This document shows positions 1 to 6,261 of a DNA stretch of 10,182 bases, one piece after another; the first letter of the stretch is position 1; every line of letters begins with the position of its first letter. Origin of the DNA: an uncultured Clostridium sp. (GTDB lineage Bacteria; Bacillota; Clostridia; Clostridiales; Clostridiaceae); NCBI RefSeq assembly GCF_934754915.1, contig NZ_CAKVKB010000123.1, forward strand, positions 1-10,182, read 5' to 3'. The notes beneath the pieces were generated by a model that worked only from the letters and a program-made list of their open reading frames with translations, searched no databases and was not told the origin of the DNA. Position numbers and translations under genes: made by a program.

Positions 1-54
1 ATTCTTTAGGTTTATAATTTTTATTCAAATATAATCACCTCAAGTTATATTGTA

Positions 55-345
55 TCATGTTTGATTATATTTAAATATATTTTTAGTAACTATTTTGTTC
101 CTCCTGAGAGTATCTGTTGTATGACCTGCACCACCGACAATTATATATTTTTTTGCAATATCATTGTGCATTGCAGCAGCTAAAACATCTCCACCGCATA
201 AAACACTTCCGCCAAATAAAACCATTACATCTGCTTGATTAATGCAATATTTATTCTGCAATTCTTCTTTAGTTAATAACCTAATATCTCTTTTCCCACA
301 AAACTTACCTAATATATTAATATTATCCGCAATTTTTTGTTCCAT
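55..345 (-). pseudogene. Truncated YdcF-like (DUF218) protein
   Basis: The 96-residue product matches only the N-terminal half of the YdcF/DUF218 family. It has a leader helix (IADNINILGKF), a first hydrophobic strand with a glycine pair (VMVLFGGSV, about residues 40-48) and the family's second strand and turn (YIIVGGAGHTT, about 67-77), which parallels the GGIGHST stretch of E. coli YdcF. Similarity stops after TLR at about residue 81, and a TGA ends the frame at 55-57. Complete relatives are roughly 200-270 residues, so more than half is missing, including the later conserved part. Short stretches before the window edge in other frames (LEVIIFE; YLNKNYKPKE) resemble what might follow in the family, so the decayed gene may continue past base 1 with frameshifts. 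The start at 345 has only a weak AAAGGG site about 13 bases upstream. Family assignment is fairly sure; loss of function is inferred. YdcF binds S-adenosylmethionine in E. coli, but its cellular role is unknown. Confidence 0.6.
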
Positions 346-389
346 AATTATATTTCAACCCTTTCTTAAAATAATATAATATAAAAAAA

Positions 390-402
390 TCTGCTTTGCA
401 GA
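390..402 (-). terminator. Weak terminator-like hairpin
   Basis: TCTGC and GCAGA (390-394 and 398-402) form a 5-bp stem with a 3-base loop, followed on the minus strand by seven T residues (389-383). The stem is short. It lies downstream of the strong ABC-operon terminator and upstream of the ydcF fragment, so it could act as a back-up terminator or be fortuitous. Confidence 0.3.
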
Positions 403-472
403 CTGTGTATTTCCGCCCCTTTCCAAAGTTATCCACAAATCATCCGAATATATAATTTCCTAAAGAATAAAA

Positions 473-503
473 AAATGACAGTGCTTAAAAAACACTGTCA
501 TTT
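473..503 (-). terminator. Rho-independent terminator of the ABC operon
   Basis: An 11-bp perfect stem (473-483 with 493-503, core ATGACAGTG/CACTGTCAT) with a 9-base loop is followed on the minus strand by a T-rich run. It starts 22 bases past the stop codon of the second ABC half-transporter, the expected place for the operon terminator. The plus-strand side also has short T/A runs but no gene that needs it. Confidence 0.85.
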
Positions 504-524
504 AAATTTGTTCTTTATTACTGA

Positions 525-2426
525 TTAATCCTGTTCTAATGCTCCAGTATATAATTGATAATATACACCTTTTTTATCAATAAGGCTATCATGATTTCCT
601 CTTTCAATTATTCTTCCTTTATCAAGAACCATAATAACATCGGAATTTTTTATAGTAGATAATCTATGAGCAATTACAAATACTGTTCTTCCATGCATTA
701 AATTATCCATACCTTCTTGAACTATTTTTTCTGTACGTGTATCTATACTTGAAGTAGCTTCATCAAGAATAAGAACTGGAGGATCTGCAACTGCTGCTCT
801 TGCAATTGCAAGAAGCTGTCTCTGTCCTTGTGAAAGATTGCTTCCATCTCCTGTAAGAACTGTATCATATCCATTTGGAAGGTGTTTTATAAAGTAATCT
901 GCATTAGCAAGTTTTGCTGCTGCTTTTACTTCATCATCAGTTGCATCAAGTTTACCATAACGTATATTCTCCATTACTGTTCCAGTAAATAAATGCGTAT
1001 CCTGAAGAACTATTCCAAGAGATCTTCTTAAGTCTGCTTTCTTTATCTTATTTACGTTTATTCCATCATATCTTATTTTACCATCCTGAATATCATAAAA
1101 TCTGTTTATAAGATTTGTTATTGTTGTTTTTCCTGCCCCTGTTGCCCCTACAAATGCAATCTTTTGTCCAGGCTGTGCATAAAGTTCAATATCATGAAGT
1201 ATAATTTTTTCATCATTATATCCAAAATCAACATGATCAAATACAACATCACCTTCAAGTTTCTTGTATGTTGTTGTATTATCAGCCTTATGATAATGCT
1301 TCCAAGCCCATGTTCCTGTTCTTTCCTTAACTTCTTCTATTGTTCCATCTTCATGAACTTTTGCATTTACAAGTTCAACATATCCTTCATCTGTTTCAGG
1401 TTTTTCATCTATAAGTTCAAAAATTCTTTCAGCTCCAGCAAGTGCCATTACTATACCATTAAGCTGTTGTGAAAGCTGTGCTATAGGCTGGTTTAATGTT
1501 CTGTTGAATTGAAGGAAAGAAGCAAGTCCACCTAAAGAAAAGTTTCCAACTTCATATATAGCAAGAAGTGCTCCACATATTGCTGTAATTACATAACTTA
1601 TATTACCTATATTGGCCATAATAGGCATCAATATATTGGCATATTTATTTGCTTTATCTGCACATTCACAAAGTTCTTCATTTATCTTATTAAACTGGTC
1701 AATACTCTCTTCTTCATGACAGAATACTTTTATTACTTTTTGTCCTTCCATCATTTCTTCGATGTATCCATTTACTTTTCCAAGTGATTTCTGCTGCTTA
1801 ATAAAATAAGTTCCACTCTGCTTTGCTATTTTTTTTGTGACAATTATCATTATTCCAATCATCAAAAGTGAAAGAACTGTTAATGGAATATTGAGTATTA
1901 CCATAGATATAAGAACACCTATTACAGTAACTGCAGAACTTATAAACTGTGGTATGCCTTGAGAAATCATCTGTCTTAAAGCGTCAGTATCATTTGTATA
2001 AATACTCATTATATCACCATGAGCATGAGTATCATAATACTTTATAGGAAGCTTTTCCATATGCTTAAATAAGTCATTTCTTATATTTCTCAAAGTTCCC
2101 TGAGTTACATTTACCATTATTCTGTTGTAAGTCCATGTACAAAGTGCACCAAAATAGTAAACTGACCCCATAATTATAAGAGCTTTAAGAAGAGGAGCGA
2201 AACTTGGATTCTGTTCCTTTAAAAATGGTGTAATATAATCATCAATAAGATTTTTCATAAACATTGTACCTACAATGTTTGCAAATGAACTGATAAGTAT
2301 AAGTATTACAACTGCAATACAGTGAATTTTATAATTTTCAAAAATATATGAGAATAATCTTTTCATTACTTCTGAAGGTTTTGATTTCATCTGTGGCTTT
2401 CCTTTTCCAAGATTATTTTTCCTCAT
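525..2426 (-). CDS. ABC exporter half-transporter, consensus-site subunit
   Basis: This 633-residue protein is a type IV ABC exporter subunit with an N-terminal six-helix membrane domain (about residues 30-330) fused to a nucleotide-binding domain (about 390-633). Visible motifs are Walker A GATGAGKT (427-434), Q-loop Q475, an altered signature LSQGQ (531-535) in place of LSGGQ, Walker B VLILDE with catalytic E556, and H-loop H587. With the partner encoded just upstream it should form one hydrolysing ATP site (its Walker A/B with the partner's VSGGQ) and one degenerate site. About 45 extra residues (342-390, containing TGTWAWKH) lie between the two domains and are absent from the partner; I recall such a segment in clostridial YfiC-type subunits. 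The start overlaps the partner's end by 14 bases and is preceded by AAAGGAGC eight bases away, so translation is probably coupled. Relatives include TM288, LmrD, BmrD and YfiC. Drug or lipid efflux is likely; the substrate cannot be read from sequence. Confidence 0.93.
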   Translation of the reverse strand: MRKNNLGKGKPQMKSKPSEVMKRLFSYIFENYKIHCIAVVILILISSFANIVGTMFMKNLIDDYITPFLKEQNPSFAPLLKALIIMGSVYYFGALCTWTYNRIMVNVTQGTLRNIRNDLFKHMEKLPIKYYDTHAHGDIMSIYTNDTDALRQMISQGIPQFISSAVTVIGVLISMVILNIPLTVLSLLMIGIMIIVTKKIAKQSGTYFIKQQKSLGKVNGYIEEMMEGQKVIKVFCHEEESIDQFNKINEELCECADKANKYANILMPIMANIGNISYVITAICGALLAIYEVGNFSLGGLASFLQFNRTLNQPIAQLSQQLNGIVMALAGAERIFELIDEKPETDEGYVELVNAKVHEDGTIEEVKERTGTWAWKHYHKADNTTTYKKLEGDVVFDHVDFGYNDEKIILHDIELYAQPGQKIAFVGATGAGKTTITNLINRFYDIQDGKIRYDGINVNKIKKADLRRSLGIVLQDTHLFTGTVMENIRYGKLDATDDEVKAAAKLANADYFIKHLPNGYDTVLTGDGSNLSQGQRQLLAIARAAVADPPVLILDEATSSIDTRTEKIVQEGMDNLMHGRTVFVIAHRLSTIKNSDVIMVLDKGRIIERGNHDSLIDKKGVYYQLYTGALEQD

Positions 2427-4149
2427 CTTTATCAGCTCCTTTCATTTGTGATTCATATACATCTCTATAAATTTCACATCTTCCAATAAGTTCATCGTGA
2501 TTTCCAACATCAACAATAGCGCCTTCATTTAACACGATAATGTTATCACATTCTTGAACTGAAGAAATTCTCTGGGCTATTATTATTTTTGTAGTGTCTG
2601 GTATTTCTTCTTTAAATGCTTTTCTTATAAGTGTATCTGTCTTTGTATCAACAGCACTTGTTGAATCATCCAAAATTAATATTTTAGGTTTCTTAAGAAG
2701 AGCTCTTGCTATACACAATCTCTGTTTTTGTCCACCAGAAACATTTGAACCACCTTGTTCTATAAAAGTATCATATTTATCTGGAAATGTATTTATGAAT
2801 TCATCTGCCTGGGCAAGCTGACATGCTCTTATTATTTCTTCATCAGTAGCATTTTTGTTTCCCCATTTAAGATTTTCTTTTATTGTTCCAGAAAATAGTA
2901 CATTTTTCTGAAGAACCATTGCAACTTCATTTCTTAAAGTTTCTATATCATAGTCTTTTACGTTTAGGCCTCCGACTTTTACTTCACCTTTCTGTACATC
3001 ATAAAGTCTAGGAATAAGCTGCACAAGACTTGATTTTGCACTTCCTGTTCCTCCAATTATTCCAATAGTTTGTCCACTCTTAATGTTTAAATTTATATCT
3101 GAAAGCACAATTTCCCCATCTTTTTTATATGCAAAGTCAACATCTTCAAATGAAATAGAACCATCTTTAAGTTCATATACTGGATTTTCCTTATTGTTTA
3201 AGTCGGATTTTTCATTTATTACTTCCACAATACGTTCTGCTGATGCTTTAGACATTATAACCATAACGAATATCATAGAAATCATCATAAGACTTATTAA
3301 AATATTCATAAGATAAGTGAATAAACTCATTAATTCACCTGTTGTAAGACTTCCTCCAACAATCATCTTTGCACCAAACCATGAAATAAGAAGTATACAA
3401 GTATATACTGTAAACTGCATTACAGGCATATTTAATACAAGAATTTTTTCTGCATTTACAAAAAGCTTATATATATTTTCACATGCTTTATGAAATTTAT
3501 TTATTTCATAATCTTCTCTTACATAAGCTTTTACAACTCTTACTGCATTTATATTTTCCTGTACTCCTGCATTTAAAGCATCATATTTCTTAAAAACTTT
3601 CATAAAAAGAGGATGTACATTTTTAGTTATAAGATATAAAAATATTGCTAAAAATACTGCTGCTCCTAAAAATATCATAGATAATCTAGAATTTACTTTA
3701 AATGCCATAAACATTGCACATATAAGCATTATAGGAGCTCTAGTACATAAACGTATTACCATCTGATAAGCATTTTGTACATTTGTTATATCTGTTGTAA
3801 GTCTTGTTACAAGACCTGCTGTAGAATATTTGTCTATATTTGAAAATGAAAAACTCTGTATATTTTCAAACATTACCTTTCTTAAATTTTTTGCAAATCC
3901 TGTACTGGCACTTGCTGCATATTTACCAGCAAGTGCTCCAAATGTAAGTGAAAGCATTGCTGCTATTATCATTATTGTTCCTATTTTTATAACATGATTC
4001 ATATTTCCAGCTTCTACACCTTTATCAATTATTGATGCCATAAGAAAAGGAATAATAACTTCCATAATAACTTCCAATATTACAAATATAGGACACAAAA
4101 TAGAATCCTTTTTGTATTCTTTTACTTGAGACATTAATGTCTTTATCAT
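2413..4149 (-). CDS. ABC exporter half-transporter, degenerate-site subunit
   Basis: This 578-residue ABC exporter subunit has a membrane domain (about residues 15-305) and a nucleotide-binding domain (about 330-578). Walker A reads GGTGSAKS (366-373), with Ala where Gly is usual before Lys. Q-loop is Q414 and the signature is a canonical VSGGQ (470-474). Walker B ends in LDD, so the catalytic Glu is Asp (D495), and the H-loop His is Gln (Q526). These substitutions are those of the non-hydrolysing subunit in heterodimeric exporters such as TM287, LmrC and BmrC. The protein therefore needs its neighbour, whose Walker B and H-loop are intact. A strong ribosome binding site (AGAAAGGAG) lies about 7 bases before the ATG. 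The gene follows marR by 103 bases with no terminator between them and overlaps the next gene by 14 bases. It probably acts in the cytoplasmic membrane as half of a multidrug-type exporter controlled by the adjacent MarR protein. Confidence 0.93.
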   Translation of the reverse strand: MIKTLMSQVKEYKKDSILCPIFVILEVIMEVIIPFLMASIIDKGVEAGNMNHVIKIGTIMIIAAMLSLTFGALAGKYAASASTGFAKNLRKVMFENIQSFSFSNIDKYSTAGLVTRLTTDITNVQNAYQMVIRLCTRAPIMLICAMFMAFKVNSRLSMIFLGAAVFLAIFLYLITKNVHPLFMKVFKKYDALNAGVQENINAVRVVKAYVREDYEINKFHKACENIYKLFVNAEKILVLNMPVMQFTVYTCILLISWFGAKMIVGGSLTTGELMSLFTYLMNILISLMMISMIFVMVIMSKASAERIVEVINEKSDLNNKENPVYELKDGSISFEDVDFAYKKDGEIVLSDINLNIKSGQTIGIIGGTGSAKSSLVQLIPRLYDVQKGEVKVGGLNVKDYDIETLRNEVAMVLQKNVLFSGTIKENLKWGNKNATDEEIIRACQLAQADEFINTFPDKYDTFIEQGGSNVSGGQKQRLCIARALLKKPKILILDDSTSAVDTKTDTLIRKAFKEEIPDTTKIIIAQRISSVQECDNIIVLNEGAIVDVGNHDELIGRCEIYRDVYESQMKGADKDEEK

Positions 4150-4213
4150 ATATATTCTCCTTTCTTTCCGTAATAAAATTACTTTATTTACTTATTTAGT
4201 TTTCAGTCTAATA

Positions 4214-4231
4214 ATAAATATGGATATTTAT
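4214..4231. promoter_or_regulatory. Perfect dyad between marR and the ABC genes
   Basis: ATAAATAT-GG-ATATTTAT is an 8-bp perfect inverted repeat with a 2-base centre, in the 103-base gap between marR and the first ABC gene. It could be an internal operator or a weak RNA hairpin. It is very AT-rich, so chance is a serious alternative. Confidence 0.25.
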
Positions 4232-4252
4232 AAGTTAGAATTGCACATCTTT

Positions 4253-4690
4253 TCATTGCTCATCTTTCATTGAATTAAACATTATCAAAAGAATTCTATA
4301 CAGTTCGTTTTTTTCTTCCTCTGTAATATCTTTATACAAAGCTCTTTCGGCATTTTCCAGATTTTCTTTCATAAATTCGATTATTTCTTCACTTTTGTCA
4401 GTAAGAATTATTTTTTTATATCTTCTGTCATCTGCTTTAGTCTCTACATGTATAAACTGTTTTTCTTCAAGTCTTTTTATAAGTCCTGTTACAGTAGGCC
4501 TTTTTAAACAGAATCTTTTTTCAATATCATTTAGATATATTTCTCTATTTCTGTTTCTATCCAGATATCCAAGAATTCTGCACTGAGCATTAGTAAGATC
4601 CATTAATGCTGCTCTATTATTAAGTTTTCTTTCAAACATATTATTTACCATCTTTAAAAGAAGACTTAATCTTATCTCTTCTTTTTTCAT
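4253..4690 (-). CDS. MarR-family transcriptional regulator
   Basis: This 145-residue winged-helix regulator has the MarR fold: an N-terminal dimerisation helix, a helix-turn-helix (about residues 50-77, including NDIEKRF and RPTVTGLIKRLEEK), a charged wing with the family signature DDRRYKK (about 87-93), and a C-terminal dimerisation helix (about 100-145). A TTG four codons earlier (4702) is also in frame. However, that TTG is part of TTGGAGG, and GGAGG at 4696-4700 is a near-perfect ribosome binding site five bases before the ATG at 4690, so I chose the ATG. The gene heads an operon with two ABC exporter subunits, a common firmicute layout in which the MarR protein represses the pump genes and its own gene until a ligand binds. 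A strong promoter and dyad candidates lie upstream. The ligand is unknown. Confidence 0.92.
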   Translation of the reverse strand: MKKEEIRLSLLLKMVNNMFERKLNNRAALMDLTNAQCRILGYLDRNRNREIYLNDIEKRFCLKRPTVTGLIKRLEEKQFIHVETKADDRRYKKIILTDKSEEIIEFMKENLENAERALYKDITEEEKNELYRILLIMFNSMKDEQ

Positions 4691-4713
4691 GTTGTCCTCC
4701 AATTTTTAAAAAT

Positions 4714-4736
4714 CATATGCTGTATTTAAGCATATG
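4714..4736. promoter_or_regulatory. Candidate MarR operator dyad in the marR leader
   Basis: CATATGCT-N7-AGCATATG is a perfect 8-bp inverted repeat 24-46 bases upstream of the marR ATG and just upstream of its ribosome binding site. Arm length, spacing and position fit a MarR-dimer operator for autorepression. As RNA it would form a modest hairpin without a T-run, so it does not look like a terminator. Confidence 0.45.
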
Positions 4737-4750
4737 TGTATAAATCATTC

Positions 4751-4833
4751 CACACTAACTATAATTTTTGTATAATTTCTTTTTAATCTACAACACAATT
4801 TCAGACCATCTAAATACGTAGCATACTAACTAT
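4751..4833. promoter_or_regulatory. Direct repeat pair upstream of marR
   Basis: CACACTAACTAT (4751-4762) and CATACTAACTAT (4822-4833) agree at 11 of 12 positions and lie 71 bases apart, both upstream of marR. The second overlaps the -10 box of the predicted promoter. They could be a repeated protein-binding site or traces of a duplicated promoter region. No binding evidence is available. Confidence 0.3.
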
Positions 4834-4977
4834 TATAATAAATTTGGTGAATTTGTCAAATAAACCAAAACTAAAATTATAATCCTTTAAATCATGTCTA
4901 TCCCTTATAATATGCTGTTCATCTCCATAATCTCTACATTCATAATATTTTTTTAAGTTTATTTTAATGTTTTTCAT
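4810..4977 (-). other. Unassigned 55-codon reading frame, doubtful gene
   Basis: From ATG at 4977 to TAG at 4810 the minus strand is open for 55 codons. Its middle part is rich in charged and aromatic residues (YYECRDYGDEQH, RDRHDLKDY), unlike random AT-rich sequence. No ribosome binding site precedes the ATG. The last 15-20 codons run through the predicted marR promoter and turn into a hydrophobic Ile/Val stretch (KFIIIVSM). It is either a small gene, the remnant of a lost gene, or chance. I recognise no family. Confidence 0.2.
4832..4859 (-). promoter_or_regulatory. Sigma-A-type promoter for the marR-ABC operon
   Basis: On the minus strand there is a perfect -35 TTGACA (4859-4854), a 16-base spacer and a perfect -10 TATAAT (4837-4832). 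This is the strongest promoter match in the window. It lies about 140 bases upstream of the marR start, leaving a leader of about 130 bases that contains the CATATGCT dyad. Confidence 0.7.
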
Positions 4978-5049
4978 ATATTTAAATTAACAATTTATAT
5001 ATAATTTTTATCAATTAATATTAATTTTCATTTAATATTAATAAAAAAA
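4860..5049. other. AT-rich spacer between glycosyltransferase and marR
   Basis: Apart from the doubtful 55-codon frame that overlaps its left part, I see only AT-rich sequence with A/T runs (such as TTAATATTAATTTTCATTTAATATTAAT) and no RNA gene or mobile-element signal. Confidence 0.4.
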
Positions 5050-5092
5050 TCCTGCTATAATAAAATCATCTCTGAAATTTATTATAGCAGGA
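5050..5092 (-). terminator. Rho-independent terminator of the glycosyltransferase gene
   Basis: A perfect 15-bp stem (5050-5064 with 5078-5092, CCTGCTATAATAAA core) has a 13-base loop and is followed on the minus strand by ATTTTTTTATT. It begins 10 bases past the stop codon of the glycosyltransferase, a typical position. Confidence 0.88.
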
Positions 5093-5101
5093 AATTATTA
5101 A

Positions 5102-6096
5102 TTATTTTTTATTTAAAGTATCTAGTATAAGCCTATAATCAGCATTATTTAATTCAGCGTACATTCTTATTTTTTTCTTATCTAACTGTTCTATATACTT
5201 ATTCTTGTTATATTCACCACCTATAAACTTAAAAAAGAAATCTCTTAATTTTTTATAACATTCATATGTCTGTTTTTCAGGATCCACTTCTAATGAATAT
5301 AATTTTATCATATCAGCATAAGTTGCATAAACTAGAAAATCAATTTCTTCCTTATAGGTATCATATTCATTTATGGATTTAAATTCATCAATAAGAGAAA
5401 TTATAGCTTCCATTCGTCCATCTATCTGTATATCCATATTACTGCTGTTTGTTATGGAATTATCATTATATTCATAATGATAATATATATTTCTGCATCC
5501 ATAAACCTTATTAACATACATACAAAGAAGTCTTCCAAAATCTATATCTTCATATTTTGAATTTTCCCTGAATTTTAAATTATTTTTTTCAAATATATCT
5601 TTTTTAATTATTTTGCTCCACATATATCCGGGATTTATGACTAGCTTTTTACGCTTGTCTACATCTAATGTTCCCCATACATCCTCTTCTATATTAAGAC
5701 AATCCTTCAATGTATGTTTATTTTTATATGCACAATCAACCATATCGTAATCACCTGATTTTGCAATTTCATACATTTTTTCATACATTTCAGTTTCAAC
5801 ATAGTCATCACTATCTACAAATCCGATATATTCGCCTGATGCTTTTTCTATTCCTCTGTTTCTTGCTCCTCCAGGTCCTAGATTTTTCTCAAGATCTATA
5901 AGAATTATTTTTTTCTCATACTTTTTTTCATATTCTTTCAATATATTAAGGCTGTTATCAGTAGAACAGTCATTTACAAGTATTATTTCTATATCATCTA
6001 TTGTCTGATTTACAAGAGAATCCAAACAGCGTGGAATAAGTTCTTCTGTATTATGTACTGGAACAATTATTGATACTTTTTTTCATATATGCACAT
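5102..6096 (-). CDS. Family 2 glycosyltransferase, frame broken after the start codon
   Basis: The body encodes a GT-A fold, family GT2 transferase. The N-terminal strand VSIIVPVHNTEE is followed by LDSLVNQT, the nucleotide-binding VNDCSTDNS, GGARNRGIEKASGEY and the metal-binding DXD element VDSDDY. The remaining ~200 residues are a less conserved acceptor-side region with no obvious membrane helix. Such enzymes usually add sugars to cell-surface polysaccharide or teichoic-type polymers in the cytosol. The frame is open from 6076 down to the stop at 5102. At 6083-6077 lies an A7 tract, immediately before which the coding frame meets TGA. The ATG at 6096, with a good ribosome binding site, would need one extra A (331 residues). 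The ATG at 6086 would need one A fewer (327 residues). As sequenced, only an internal TTG (6025) or slippage would yield product, and the TTG start would lose the first core strand. Family is certain; whether the gene is off, phase-variable, dead or misread is open. Confidence 0.85.
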
Positions 6097-6103
6097 TTAT
6101 TTT

Positions 6104-6110
6104 CTCCCTT
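6104..6110 (-). promoter_or_regulatory. Ribosome binding site of the glycosyltransferase
   Basis: AAGGGAG (minus strand, 6110-6104) lies 7 bases before the ATG at 6096 but 17 bases before the ATG at 6086. The spacing favours 6096 as the true start, which would imply an in-frame version with eight A residues in the tract. Confidence 0.6.
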
Positions 6111-6164
6111 CAATTTGATTTAAATCTTTTAAAAAACATTGTAATAAATATTATGAAGTTTTGA

Positions 6165-6192
6165 ATAATACTTATTAAACATGTATTTTCAA
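6165..6192 (-). promoter_or_regulatory. Possible promoter of the glycosyltransferase
   Basis: TTGAAA (6192-6187), a 16-base spacer and TATTAT (6170-6165) on the minus strand lie about 70-95 bases before the start codon. I see no terminator between the upstream 599-residue gene and this one, so read-through co-transcription is also possible. Confidence 0.4.
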
Positions 6193-6261
6193 TAATAAAC
6201 TATATAATAATTAAAGAAATTCCGTCTTCTATTATACATTGTTAATTTGAATATATATTTT

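Noticed and set aside
1..468. Inverted 10-mers ATTCTTTAGG (1-10) and CCTAAAGAAT (459-468) flanking the ydcF fragment, as ends of a mobile element
   Set aside because: They are short and AT-rich, no target duplication is visible, no transposase is present, and the left copy is at the window edge. Probably chance.
346..472. Small gene or structured RNA between ydcF and the ABC operon
   Set aside because: The longest minus-strand frame there has no start codon and no family resemblance. Apart from two terminator-like hairpins, no conserved RNA shape was seen.
1164..1472. Plus-strand open frame of 102 codons inside the second ABC gene
   Set aside because: It is antisense to a well-supported transporter, with low-complexity Phe/Ile/Ser-rich translation and no family motif. 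The other plus-strand frames inside the ABC, marR, transferase, SseB-like and glycosidase genes were dismissed for the same reason.
4691..4702. TTG start giving a 149-residue MarR protein
   Set aside because: The TTG overlaps the GGAGG that serves the ATG at 4690 with ideal spacing.
5102..6025. TTG at 6025 as true start of the glycosyltransferase
   Set aside because: It would remove the conserved first strand VSIIVPVHN, which is clearly encoded upstream in the same frame. No ribosome binding site was noted before it.
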